From contig JAOPHQ010003528.1 in the NCBI GenBank assembly GCA_030340625.1, positions 1 to 64,000 of the forward strand: a DNA stretch of 64,000 nt. The letters run 5' to 3'. Positions within the stretch are counted from its first letter, which is position 1. Every line of letters starts with the position of its first letter. This DNA comes from Merluccius polli. Taxonomy: Eukaryota; Chordata; Actinopteri; Gadiformes; Merlucciidae. Positions 44,741 to 55,306 of the stretch are shown piece after piece. The notes under the pieces were generated by a model. The model saw nothing but the letters and a program-made list of their open reading frames with translations, made no database searches and was not told the DNA's origin. Position numbers and translations under genes: made by a program.

Positions 44741-45180
44741 TCTAATGTGGTCTATATGCTGAAAAAACGGTATAATGTGTCTTTATTGCATTTTCACAAA
44801 TAGAATAAAGGTTTCACAAATCAGAGACTGTGTTTTTATGAATCTTCAGGCTCTGTACATTAATCCAGTCCAGATTTGAGAGGTCTAGGTACAGTGGTTT
44901 TTGATCTGGACCTGGTCTAATGTGGTCCATATGCTGAAAAAACGGTATAATGTGCCTTTATTGCATTTTCACAAATAGAATAAAGGTTTCACAAATCAGA
45001 GACTGTGTTTTTATGAATCTTCAGGGTCTGTACATCAATCAAGTCCAGATTTGAGAGGTCTAGGTACAGTGGTTTTTGATCTGGACCTGGCCTAATGAGG
45101 TCTTGGTATAAAACAAAAACGGTGAAATCTCCCCTTTAGCATTTTCAGAAATAAAATAAAAGTTTCACAGATACAATAGT
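44741..45180 (-). repeat. ~174-bp satellite, inverted block of two to three monomers
   Basis: Reverse complement of the array at 2381-9677: AATCAGAGACTGTGTTTTTATG, CAGATTTGAGAGGTCTAGG and TGCTGAAAAAACGG recur with the same period at 44750-45098. A third, diverged unit continues to about 45180. Confidence 0.9.
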
Positions 45181-45640
45181 AGGTGTCAGGCAAAGCTGAT
45201 GTCTTACCTGAAATGTCTAAAAAGTCTTCACATCAAAAAGTGTCACAAAAAACAGTCAATCAGTGGACAAGTTAATTGGCCCTCAACTGCCGAATCGGAG
45301 GCTGGCGAATCGGAAGCCAACACACACACACACACACACACACACGTCCCTCTCTACCTCCAGGGAGTATCCCGTCTCCCGCCTGGATATGGGAACAGTC
45401 AGTTCCCCTGTTTAACTGTCTTCGCTGCCGGCGACACTATAAGTCACGAACAGCACCCCCGAGTGCCATTCACAAACAGTCTCCTCGCGTCCCCCCGTTC
45501 CATGCATCTTCCACTTCCTTTTGTCAACTTGCTCACAGGTGAGCGTGATCAGATCCAGCTCGTCAATTACACAGTCAATTATTCAATCACCCACTCGTCC
45601 GTTTCGCCACAATTTATATTACAAAACATTCAATAGCTTC
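45181..45640. other. Unassigned sequence with (CA)n at 45321-45346
   Basis: Open plus-strand frames at 45199-45636 and 45276-45542 overlap a CA microsatellite and have no recognisable domain, so no gene is called. Confidence 0.5.
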
Positions 45641-45644
45641 CTAT

Positions 45645-45935
45645 ATATGTAGGCTACTACTTATGCAAATCAAGTGTGTTAGAAAGTGTGCACCAGGAGG
45701 GTCAATCTACGGCAATTACATTTTTGAAAATATGTATTACAAAAAAATCAATAGCTTCCTGTATATAGGGCCTATATATTGAATGTTTTGTAATATAAAT
45801 ATTTATAAAAAATCAACAAAACATTTTAAAAAAAAAAGAATGAATTGCCGTAGATTGACCCTCCTGGTGCACACTTTCCCTTGTTTTGTATAGGCCTAAG
45901 TAGTCCCTATATACAGGAAGGTATTTAATTTAATA
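45645..45935. repeat. Imperfect ~290-bp foldback (inverted repeat)
   Basis: The arm with GTGCACCAGGAGGGTCAATC (45687) is repeated inverted as GATTGACCCTCCTGGTGCAC (45857), with pairing continuing outward through TATATAGGGACTAC-like sequence. The loop is AT-rich (45725-45845). Probably a MITE. Confidence 0.8.
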
Positions 45936-46149
45936 TAAATATTTATAAAATAAAAAAATAAATAAAAAAATGTAATTGTCTGTTTGGCTCGTTTTTATCG
46001 GCATCCGAATTTCGCAGAAATCGAACCAGCTGCGGAAAAAAAGTATTCTATAAAGGCCTGAAAATGCGTGATTGGCTGCAGCAACTCAATGCATTTAGGC
46101 ATGTAGACATGGTCAGGACGATCTGCTGCAGTTCAAACCGAGCATCAGA

Positions 46150-46689
46150 ATGGGGAAGAAAGGTGATTTAAGTGACTTTGAACGTGGCATGGTTGTTGGT
46201 GCCAGACGGGCTGGTCTGAGTATTTCAGAGACTGCTGATCTACTGGGATTTTCACGCACAACCATCTCTAGGGTTTACAGAGAATGGTCCGAAAAAGAGA
46301 AAATATCCAGTGAGCGGCAGTTCTGTGGGCGCAAATGCCTTGTTGATGCTAGAGGTCAGAGGAGAATGGCCAGACTGGTTCGAGCTGATAGAAAGGCAAC
46401 TGTAACTCAAATAACCACTCGTTACAACAGAGGTATGCAGAAGAGCATCTCTGAACGCACAACACGTCGAACCTTGAGGCGGATGGGCTACAGCAGCAGA
46501 AGACCACACCGGGTGCCACTCCTGTCAGCTAAGAACAGGAAACTGAGGCTACAATTCGCACAGGCTCACCAAAATTGGACAATCGAAGATTGGAAAAACG
46601 TTGCCTGGTCTGATGAGTCTCGATTTCTGCTGCGACATTCGGATGGTAGGGTCAGAATTTGGCGTCAACAAATGAATGATCCATGAAAG
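46150..46689 (+). pseudogene. Tc1-like transposase, N-terminal half
   Basis: Starts MGKKGDLSDFERGMVVGARR: a paired-type helix-turn-helix (GLSISETADLLGFSRTTISR), a second HTH (TVTQITTRYNRG), a nuclear-localisation-like basic stretch, and the first catalytic Asp in NVAWSDESRFLL. The frame then ends (WRQQMNDP, stop) just before the G3 insertion, so this copy was already off frame relative to its second half. Confidence 0.88.
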
Positions 46690-47944
46690 TGTGGCGAGCG
46701 GAGCTTGGGAATGATACTTGTAAGGGGGGTTATAAGAACCTCTGTAACTAAGATGACCTTATATTTAAATGAAGGTGTTGCCAACAACGCCACCTGGGGA
46801 GTTTCGCCCCCGGAAATAGTTAATTACAAAACACTAAGGACACAGGTTCGTTCACTCAAGAGGCCAAAGACACGATGTCACTTGTATGAAAACAGTGTAT
46901 AGATTTTATTACAAAGATATTAAATTGACACAGTAAAAATAGGCACTCGGGGCAAAAATAAAAGGAACAAAAGTAAATTGATCAGGAGCTGAGGTTCACG
47001 GTGTGTCGGAGCTAAGGGGGGGGGGCCGGGGCGGAGACACCCAACCAAAATAAACTAATTACCGCACACACACCGTGGGGAGACCCAAAACCCAGGGGAC
47101 CACAGCACACAACACAAGGGGAGGGGAATCCCACCACCAGGCCACCAGTACCACCACCGGACCTCAGCAACTAAAAAGGGACAGAAGAAACGGGAGAGTA
47201 GAGGGGAAATGAAACACACAAAATCTAAAATAAACAATATATCAATTGGTCAAAATAAACCAAAATACACGTGGCTAATCTGCCAATATTAGAAATGAAT
47301 AAAGAAAATAAAGAAAAATGAAGAAATCCTCTGCCCTAATCAAAACAACAAAAGGAAACTAAATGAAACCAATGAACGTTAGGGCAGAGCAAACCAAGTA
47401 ACCGCAAAATCAAAATTAAACAAACAAAATAAACCAAAACCAAAACAGTAGCGCGAAGCAACAGCAAAAGCAAAACAGCAGCGGTCCCCCCAGCTGGTAG
47501 CGACGTATTGCGGGGCTATCGTTGTAGTCACCCGCGCCGTAGCAATCTGAGGACCCGACACATCAATTAGTGCAAAAATCGGTCTGTGTAAACTAAAATA
47601 AGATATATTAAAACGACATACCGATCAGTAGGGTTGGCTACTCATGACATGTCCGAGGGAGGGAGCAAAGGAGGGCTGTACAGCTAGCGATGAGCATCTA
47701 AAATTGCACTATCAATTAGCAATTAATAGTGGCGTTCAACAATATAAAAGAATGTCAAAGCAGCAGGTGCACAGCCGCGCTGTTTTACCTGTCCGACGCA
47801 GAGGCACTGGCCCGGAAGTGACGTCACAGGTCATAGAGCAGAGAGAGAACTGGCGGCCGGGGATCATCCCCTTTATAATGCTGGGCGCCCCCCCGTGATT
47901 GGCTGCGGTATTAGTGAGAGCCCACGGATCTCTAGACTGCCACA
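46690..47944 (-). repeat. G3 3' LTR
   Basis: 1255 bp, starts TGTGGCGAGC and ends ACTGCCACA on the plus strand. Several 60-84-codon frames occur in both LTRs, but they merely reflect the repeat. Confidence 0.93.
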
Positions 47945-47961
47945 TTCTACCCCTCCTCTTT
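47945..47961 (-). promoter_or_regulatory. G3 polypurine tract
   Basis: Minus strand AAAGAGGAGGGGTAGAA directly before the 3' LTR. Confidence 0.85.
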
Positions 47962-48006
47962 GCATCGTCGCCCCGACGATGGACAAAGCAATGCAAACAC
48001 CAGTTG

Positions 48007-51000
48007 TTAACACCAAGGCCTGAACCATGCAGAAACTGCATTGGACACAGACACAGGAGGAGCAGCCTCCTGTCTACTGGGCTGTGGAAGATGACGATTA
48101 GGGTGATGGCCAGCAGTTGACCTTGCAGTCCTGCGCAGGACAACATTACTGGACCCAGTGCATCTGACTGGAGGGACAGCTGGAGATGGTGAGGCCTCAG
48201 TTCGTGGCGCGGTCGAAGGACCATACTCACCAGTGTCCCGACCCGATGGTGACAGCAGTACACGGGGTGTAGTTGGGATCACTACTGGGGGTGGTGCTAA
48301 TGGCACAACAAAGTGAGGCTCAGGGGTTTCTTGCCTCAGGACCAGCAAGTCATAGTCCAGACACCCATCTTCGGAAGGTGATTGTTCTGCTGGTGGTGAA
48401 TCTGGGCCAGCAGCTAAAACGGGTGGGTCTAGGCTGAGTACAGCCTTTAGCATCGACCGGTGGACCTGCCTGACCTTAGTCAGGTCATCTACCGGTGCTA
48501 TGGTATAAACAGAACCACCTTCCTTTGGAGCCCTCAGCACTTGGTACCTGGCAGAGTGCCAACGGTCCCGCGTCTTATGGGGACCTCTCGCACTAAAATC
48601 GCGTAGAAATACAAGTTGACCCTCGCCTAAGGGTAACTCTTTCACATGCTGGTCGTGATTTCGCTTTCGACGGTCAGCTGCCTGTTGCAAGCGATCTCGG
48701 GCACCGTCGAAGGCCACCTGCAAACGAGCCTGGTGTTCCTGAACCCACTCGTGAACAGTGCCACTCACAGGGCTCTCAACTCGACCCAAAAGAAAATCCA
48801 CTGGGAGCCTCGGTTCCTGGCCGAACATCAGGAAAAAGGGCGACTCTCCAGTGGCCTGATGGGGAGTGGTATTATAACAGTACAATACCTGGGGCAGACA
48901 CAAGTTCCAGTCTCTTTTTCGAGACACGGGCAAAGTGCGCAGCAAGTTATGGAGGGTGCGATTAAATCGCTCACACTGACCATTGCCAGCTGGGTGGTAT
49001 GGAGTAGTGCGCGATTTAGCAATTCCATACAAGCTGCAAAGCTGTTGGATCAAGGAGCTCTCAAAATTACGACCCTGGTCAGAGTGTAACCGGGCTGGGA
49101 CACCAAATTTATAAAACCATTCTGCCACCAGAACCTTGGCTACGGTGGAGGCACGTTGATCCCTGGTAGGGATAGCCACTGTGTACTTGCTAAAAACGTC
49201 TGTCATTACTAAAACATTCTCCATACCATTCTGGGCAGGTTCTAGACAGGTGTAGTCAATGGCCAGGATCTCATTGGGGCGTGAGGCCAACAAATGCCCC
49301 AAGAAGCTGCGAGCTATTGGATGGACAGCTTTTGCGACCTGACACCGCTCACAGGTTTGACACCACTGGGCAACCGCGGAAGACATGCCAGGCCAATAAC
49401 AGCGAGCTCGCAGGAGTGCCAGCGTTCTCTCCACTCCCTGATGGCCATGCTCTTGGTGAAGTTGGGTTAGGACCTCCTCTATCAGTGCTGCTGGTAACAA
49501 CAACTGCAGCACCGCCTCACCACCATCCGAGCGGAACACTTGCCGATACAACACTCCATCTCTTTCCACAAGGCGGTCCCACTGCCGGAGCAAAGCAAGG
49601 GCAGATGGTGACAATTGTTGCCGCTCCTCAAGATTGGGACGTTGCCTCCTCACCCAAAATGCCAGCAAGCTCTGAATTACAGGGTCAGCCTGTTGAAGTG
49701 CCACAATCTCAGACGGGCTGTGCTGTGGCAAGGCAGAGATTGCAGTTTGAGTTACCTCAACCTTGTTTGATGCCAATGCTTGCTGCAACGCCATTGGCAT
49801 AACAGTCCCTGGAAGGATAGCTTCCATCTCCTGTGGACCAGGCGGGTGTTGACGTGAAAGGGCATCGGCATTTCTGTTACTCCTCCCTGTTCGGTACTTT
49901 AGTTCAAAATCAAAGGCTGCAAGTTGTGCTACCCAACGCTGCTCCGTGGCAGCCAATTTGGCAGAGGAAAGGTGCCTCAGGGGGTTGTTGTCGGTATAAA
50001 CAACACACTTATGACCCAGCAAATACTCCCTGAACTTTTCGGTCATGGCCCATTTAAGGGCCAGAAACTCGAGCTTCATAGAGCTGTAGTTTTCCATATT
50101 TCTTTCGGTGGGCCTCAGGCCTCGACTAGCGTAGGCTACTGGTCTCACCCTGCCTGCTTGCTCTTGAGAGAGCACCGCTCCCAAGCCACCATAGCTGGCA
50201 TCAACCTCCAAAATGAAGGGTAGTGAAAAATCTGCGTAGGCCAGCACTGGTGCAGTGGTGAGCCTAGTTTTCAGTGCCTGAAAACTCTCCTGACACTCCT
50301 GAGTCCAACACCCTATAACGCCACGCCCAGACCTCTTAGATGGTGCACGGGCCCACTCAGCCACGGTTTTGTGCAGGGGGGCGGCCAACTTGGCAAACCC
50401 CTCCACAAACCGCCTGTAATAACTGGCAAAACCAAGGAAAGATCGCAAGTCAGAGACTGTGGTGGGAATCGGCCAATTTGCAACCACCTCAATCTTACCG
50501 GGGTCTGTCGAAACACCATTACCAGAGATCACATGGCCTAAATAGTGAACCTCCTTCTGGAAAAAGGAACACTTGCTGAGTTTAGCCTTAAGGCCTTCAT
50601 GTTCAAGGCGGTTTAGGACAACCTTCAGCCTCTCCAAATGTTGCTCCACTGTTGATGAAAAGACAACAATATCATCCAGATACAACAATAACGACTGACA
50701 CTGTTGGTCTCCAAAGATGCGCTGCATCAGCCTTTGAAAGGTGCTGGGAGCATTACAAAGCCCAAAAGGCATCCTGTTCCATTCGAACAATCCAAATGGT
50801 GTACAGAATGCAGTCTTTGACCGGTCGGCCTCAGTGACTGGTACCTGGTTATAGCCGCTGGCCAGATCCAGGGTTGAGAACCAGCGGGCACCAGATAACG
50901 CATCTAGCGACTCCTCGATGCGTGGCAGAGGAAAGGCGTCTTTTCTGGTCTTACCATTCAACTGTCGATAGTCAACACACATGCGGAGACTACCATCCTT

Positions 51001-52194
51001 TTTCCTAACCAGCACGATAGGAGAAGCATATGGGCTGCTACTCTCTCGAATGACCTGGGACGACAATAGCTGATTGATGTGCTCCTTCACTGCCTCATAA
51101 TCAGAAGGTGGAATACGCCGATAGCGTTGTCGGACTGGGGCATCATCAACCAGAGGGATGTCATGAGAGACTAGGTTGGTACAACCCAGGTCTCCATCAT
51201 GGGCTGAAAAGACAGAGGTGTATTGCCTAAGCAAAGGTCTGACCTGACCCTGTTCATCAGGTGACAATGATGACAGGTCTATGTCATCCACCTGCTGCTG
51301 TACTGGGGGGGAAACCATGCAAGATGACACCGTGGCCACCACTAATGGCACCTCGTGGATGCCAGATGGAAGGCTAACAACATTTACTATGTCTAAAGTG
51401 CCGACAACAGTGCGGGGGTACAGCAACACATCAGTGGAACCAACGTTAATGACTGGTACGTATGCTGTTCCCTGATGTACTTGAACCAGAGCAGGGGACG
51501 TAATTAGACCAGCAGGCAACCCAACGTCCAGTGGTTCAAACAGCACTGTGGACTCGGAAAATGCCTCAGAACATGTGGCTGCCACTATTTTCATGATACC
51601 GCCAGGGATGCGCCAAGCTCTCTTTCCCCTGACCTTCACCTTCCCTGGACTGGGCTGTGGGGCCTTAGTGCTAGCACAATGGCACTGCTGCAGTGCCTGC
51701 ACAACAGGTTCTGGGGACCCAGAGACACAGGGCTGGGAAAACAAGGCCAGACCATGCTGCCCAAAAAGTTCTTGGTAGCATTTACGGATGATGTTCATAC
51801 CCAACACACCAGGCACCTGCGAAGGCACACCACCAGGGGTATCCCTCACAATCAACACTCCACAGCTTGACATCAACTTGCCACACAGGCGTACCTCTAA
51901 CTCCAGATAGCCGGTGTAGGGGATCTCCAGACCATTAGCAGCTCTAAGCTGCAACCAGTGGCACGATTGGAGGCGCTCCTGACCCCAAGGCTCAAAGTTC
52001 TGGCGGAAAAAGCTCTCAGAAATAGTGGACACCATAGAACCAGTATCCACCAAACAGGGCACTTTCACGCCACCCATGTCCACACCCAAATGGGGACAGG
52101 ATGAAATAAGTTTAGAAGCTTCTAAACTATTTAAAACCACTTGTGAGCCAGTAGCGGCCCCATCCGAACTGTGACTCTGCAATTCGGCGGGCAC
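48007..52194 (-). CDS. G3 pol polyprotein, full length
   Basis: 1395 codons without interruption. Domains in order: protease (LVDTGSMVSTIS, residue about 50), reverse transcriptase (catalytic LYLDDIVVF near 504), RNase H (ILEVDASYGGLGAVL, VVYTDNNPLRHL and NADALSRQ), integrase HHCC finger (HGHQGVERTLALLRARCYW near 913, CQTCERCQ) and DDE core (IDYTCLEP near 978, HSDQGRNFES near 1036, GQCERFNRTLHNLL near 1073), then a C-terminal Pro-rich tail. The frame opens at a GTG that overlaps the gag stop by one base (TAGTG), so expression probably needs a -1 shift. The normal gypsy order is kept. Confidence 0.93.
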   Translation of the reverse strand: MPAELQSHSSDGAATGSQVVLNSLEASKLISSCPHLGVDMGGVKVPCLVDTGSMVSTISESFFRQNFEPWGQERLQSCHWLQLRAANGLEIPYTGYLELEVRLCGKLMSSCGVLIVRDTPGGVPSQVPGVLGMNIIRKCYQELFGQHGLALFSQPCVSGSPEPVVQALQQCHCASTKAPQPSPGKVKVRGKRAWRIPGGIMKIVAATCSEAFSESTVLFEPLDVGLPAGLITSPALVQVHQGTAYVPVINVGSTDVLLYPRTVVGTLDIVNVVSLPSGIHEVPLVVATVSSCMVSPPVQQQVDDIDLSSLSPDEQGQVRPLLRQYTSVFSAHDGDLGCTNLVSHDIPLVDDAPVRQRYRRIPPSDYEAVKEHINQLLSSQVIRESSSPYASPIVLVRKKDGSLRMCVDYRQLNGKTRKDAFPLPRIEESLDALSGARWFSTLDLASGYNQVPVTEADRSKTAFCTPFGLFEWNRMPFGLCNAPSTFQRLMQRIFGDQQCQSLLLYLDDIVVFSSTVEQHLERLKVVLNRLEHEGLKAKLSKCSFFQKEVHYLGHVISGNGVSTDPGKIEVVANWPIPTTVSDLRSFLGFASYYRRFVEGFAKLAAPLHKTVAEWARAPSKRSGRGVIGCWTQECQESFQALKTRLTTAPVLAYADFSLPFILEVDASYGGLGAVLSQEQAGRVRPVAYASRGLRPTERNMENYSSMKLEFLALKWAMTEKFREYLLGHKCVVYTDNNPLRHLSSAKLAATEQRWVAQLAAFDFELKYRTGRSNRNADALSRQHPPGPQEMEAILPGTVMPMALQQALASNKVEVTQTAISALPQHSPSEIVALQQADPVIQSLLAFWVRRQRPNLEERQQLSPSALALLRQWDRLVERDGVLYRQVFRSDGGEAVLQLLLPAALIEEVLTQLHQEHGHQGVERTLALLRARCYWPGMSSAVAQWCQTCERCQVAKAVHPIARSFLGHLLASRPNEILAIDYTCLEPAQNGMENVLVMTDVFSKYTVAIPTRDQRASTVAKVLVAEWFYKFGVPARLHSDQGRNFESSLIQQLCSLYGIAKSRTTPYHPAGNGQCERFNRTLHNLLRTLPVSRKRDWNLCLPQVLYCYNTTPHQATGESPFFLMFGQEPRLPVDFLLGRVESPVSGTVHEWVQEHQARLQVAFDGARDRLQQAADRRKRNHDQHVKELPLGEGQLVFLRDFSARGPHKTRDRWHSARYQVLRAPKEGGSVYTIAPVDDLTKVRQVHRSMLKAVLSLDPPVLAAGPDSPPAEQSPSEDGCLDYDLLVLRQETPEPHFVVPLAPPPVVIPTTPRVLLSPSGRDTGEYGPSTAPRTEASPSPAVPPVRCTGSSNVVLRRTARSTAGHHPNRHLPQPSRQEAAPPVSVSNAVSAWFRPWC

Positions 52195-53242
52195 TAGTTT
52201 TCCGACACAGAACGAGATCGTGTTGCAGAATTAAGTGCCGATTGCACATGTGGTGCTAAAAGGGGAATATGTCCTCTACACTCCCTTGCAAAATGGCCAG
52301 GCTGATGACAGCGCCTGCATATTACTGGGCCATTACGGGGCGGACGACTGTGCTGGCTAGAGCTCTGGAGGAGAGCAATGCTTCGAGTGAGCTGACTAAG
52401 TTGCTCCTGCTGACACTTAAACATCTCCCTCAGCTCAGCCATCTCAGACACTGGGGGTGAAGCAACCGTATCCTGTGGGCCAACACGAACACCATACTGT
52501 ACACCAAACACCGAGGGGACGGATTGACTACGACCCCTCACGCCACCAGGCAAACCCTCACGCTCCCACCGGATAGCCTCTGCTCGGACATCAAGCAAGG
52601 TGGAATCAGGCTGTCTGCGCACCAACTGCTTTAACTCACGACGCAGGGAGCCATCTAGCACATGCTCAGCGAATTGGTCTCTTAATAGAGCTGCTGAATT
52701 TAGCATGGGACTAGGCGCATTACGCTTTACCTTCTCCATGAAGCCCATCAAGGCTAGGGAGAACTCCTGAAGAGTTTCTCCTTCCTGCTGCCTCCTGGAG
52801 AAGAAAGCCTCCTGCAGAGCAACATATGACTCAGAGCAACCATATAGCTCCTGTAAAATGGCCAATACTCTGTCAGGGGTCTCCTCTCTCTGCACTGGAA
52901 CGGTACTTAATCTCCTCTCTAGCCTCTCCCTCTAGGTGATCAAAAATAAAAAATGCCTGATCAGGCCTGGATAAATGTCGAGCCCCCATACATGCCTGTA
53001 TCTCCTCCACCCACTCAGCCAAACCTATACCCGCCCTCCCCCTAAAGATGGGACATTTCCGATCTCGAGGGACAAACACTAGTCTCTCTGTTGCAGGGGC
53101 ATTAACAATGGAGGGGGGCAGTAGGTGGCACAGATGAAGTAGAAGGCACCGCGCTCAGGTCAACCTGTTCACGACGCAAACGATCATTGTCAGCCTTTAA
53201 TTGTGTAACCAACTCCCTGAGTTCCTGAAACTCAGCGTCCAT
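52194..53242 (-). pseudogene. G3 gag, zinc knuckle, two single-base shifts
   Basis: Starts at ATG 53242 (MDAEFQELRELVTQLKADND, a coiled-coil-like N-terminus). The frame changes near 53110 in a C run and again near 52890. Between them is FVPRDRKCPIFRGRAGIG, and the last frame holds the capsid C-terminal part (LVRRQPDSTLLDVRAEAIRW) and one CCHC knuckle CRRCHQPGHFAREC, ending at TAG 52194. Overall this looks like a PNMA/Arc-like gypsy gag. The shifts may be real or sequencing errors. Confidence 0.8.
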
Positions 53243-53479
53243 GGCTACAACGATACGTACCAAGACGTCAATAAATAAGTGCCTAACTAGAGAACGGACA
53301 AGTGAGGGGTGTGGGGGACGGTCTCACCAAAACCTGTATGAGGGACGACTGGAAACCGCTGCTGCTTTGCCTCTAAACACCACTGCTCCAAGAGAAATGC
53401 CTACAAGAAAAACATCATCAAAACACACAAAGGGAACAAAACAACAACAAGTGAGCACGTGTCTGCCGTTAAATGAGTG

Positions 53480-53497
53480 ACCCTGCCGACAACGCCA
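53480..53497 (-). promoter_or_regulatory. G3 primer binding site
   Basis: Minus strand TGGCGTTGTCGGCAGGGT, three bases inside the 5' LTR. The matching tRNA is not identified. Confidence 0.65.
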
Positions 53498-53500
53498 GAT

Positions 53501-54759
53501 TGTGGCGAGCGGAGCTTGGGAATGATACTTGTAAGGGGGGTTATAAGAACCTCTGTAACTAAGATGACCTTATATTTAAATGAAGGTGTTGCCAACAACG
53601 CCACCTGGGGAGTTTCGCCCCCGGAAATAGTTAATTACAAAACACTAAGGACACAGGTTCGTTCACTCAAGAGGCCAAAGACACGATGTCACTTGTATGA
53701 AAACAGTGTATAGATTTTATTACAAAGATATTAAATTGACACAGTAAAAATAGGCACTCGGGGCAAAAATAAAAGGAACAAAAGTAAATTGATCAGGAGC
53801 TGAGGTTCACGGTGTGTCGGAGCTAAGGGGGGGGGGCCGGGGCGGAGACACCCAACCAAAATAAACTAATTACCGCACACACACACACCGTGGGGAGACC
53901 CAAAACCCAGGGGACCACAGCACACAACACAAGGGGAGGGGAATCCCACCACCAGGCCACCAGTACCACCACCGGACCTCAGCAACTAAAAAGGGACAGA
54001 AGAAACGGGAGAGTAGAGGGGAAATGAAACACACAAAATCTAAAATAAACAATATATCAATTGGTCAAAATAAACCAAAATACACGTGGCTAATCTGCCA
54101 ATATTAGAAATGAATAAAGAAAATAAAGAAAAATGAAGAAATCCTCTGCCCTAATCAAAACAACAAAAGGAAACTAAATGAAACCAATGAACGTTAGGGC
54201 AGAGCAAACCAAGTAACCGCAAAATCAAAATTAAACAAACAAAATAAACCAAAACCAAAACAGTAGCGCGAAGCAACAGCAAAAGCAAAACAGCAGCGGT
54301 CCCCCCAGCTGGTAGCGACGTATTGCGGGGCTATCGTTGTAGTCACCCGCGCCGTAGCAATCTGAGGACCCGACACATCAATTAGTGCAAAAATCGGTCT
54401 GTGTAAACTAAAATAAGATATATTAAAACGACATACCGATCAGTAGGGTTGGCTACTCATGACATGTCCGAGGGAGGGAGCAAAGGAGGGCTGTACAGCT
54501 AGCGATGAGCATCTAAAATTGCACTATCAATTAGCAATTAATAGTGGCGTTCAACAATATAAAAGAATGTCAAAGCAGCAGGTGCACAGCCGCGCTGTTT
54601 TACCTGTCCGACGCAGAGGCACCGGCCCGGAAGTGACGTCACAGGTCATAGAGCAGAGAGAGAACTGGCGGCCGGGGATCATCCCCTTTATAATGCTGGG
54701 CGCCCCCCCGTGATTGGCTGCGGTATTAGTGAGAGCCCACGGATCTCTAGACTGCCACA
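53501..54759 (-). repeat. G3 5' LTR
   Basis: 1259 bp, four bases longer than its partner owing to a (CA)n tract near 53876. Confidence 0.93.
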
Positions 54760-55274
54760 AAAGCATGGATCCATCCTGCCTTGTATCAACGGTTCAGGCT
54801 GGTGGTGGTGGTGTAATGGTGTGGGGGATATTTTCCTGGCACACTTTGGGCTTATTAGTACCAATTGAGCATCGTGTCAAAGCCACAGACTACCTGAGTA
54901 TTGTTGCTGACCATGTCCATCCCTTTATGACCACAGTGTACCCATCTTCTGATGGCTACTTCCAGCAGGATAACGCGCCATGTCATAAAGCGCGAATCAT
55001 CTCAGACTGGTTTCTTGAACATGACAATGAGTTCACTGTACTCAAATGGCCTCCACAGTCACCAGATCTCAATCCAATAGAGCACCTTTGGGATGTGGTG
55101 GAACGGGAGATTCGCATCATGGATGTGCAGCCGACAAATCTGCAGCAACTGCGTGATGCTATCATGTCAATATGGACCAAACTCTCTGAGGAATGTTTCC
55201 AGTACCTTGTTGAATCTGTGCCACGAAGGATTAAGGCAGTTCTGAAGGCAGAAGGGGGTCCAACCCGGTACTAG
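54760..55274 (+). pseudogene. Tc1-like transposase, C-terminal half
   Basis: MDPSCLVSTVQAGGGGVMVW begins at 54765. The second catalytic Asp is in YFQQDNAPCHKA and the Glu in SPDLNPIEHLWDVVE. I count 36 residues between them, against 34 in classical Tc1. Ends GGPTRY and stop at 55274. Confidence 0.88.
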
Positions 55275-55306
55275 CAAGGTGTACCTAATAAAGTGGCCGG
55301 TGAGTG

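Larger units (their letters stand above)
46690..54759 (-). mobile_element. Ty3/gypsy element G3 (minus), young
   Basis: LTRs 46690-47944 (1255 bp) and 53501-54759 (1259 bp) differ mainly by a CA microsatellite length and one substitution. Target duplication AAAG at 46686-46689 and 54760-54763. Purine tract AAAGAGGAGGGGTAGAA beside the left LTR, primer site TGGCGTTGTCGGCAGGGTC beside the right LTR. Gag and pol on the minus strand. Confidence 0.95.
46060..55306 (+). mobile_element. Tc1-like transposon, split by gypsy G3
   Basis: The transposase reads 46150-46686, then resumes at 54765-55274 after removal of G3 (46690-54759) and one AAAG duplication. The right terminus GGTGTACCTAATAAAGTGGC, followed by CGGTGAGTGTATA, is present at 55279-55306. 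The matching left terminus is missing, so the 5' end is truncated before about 46060. Confidence 0.9.

Noticed and set aside
45199..45636. 145-codon plus frame
   Set aside because: Overlaps a CA microsatellite (Thr-His run) and has no family features.
48646..51870. Plus-strand frames of up to 173 codons
   Set aside because: They are antisense shadows of the intact G3 pol gene.
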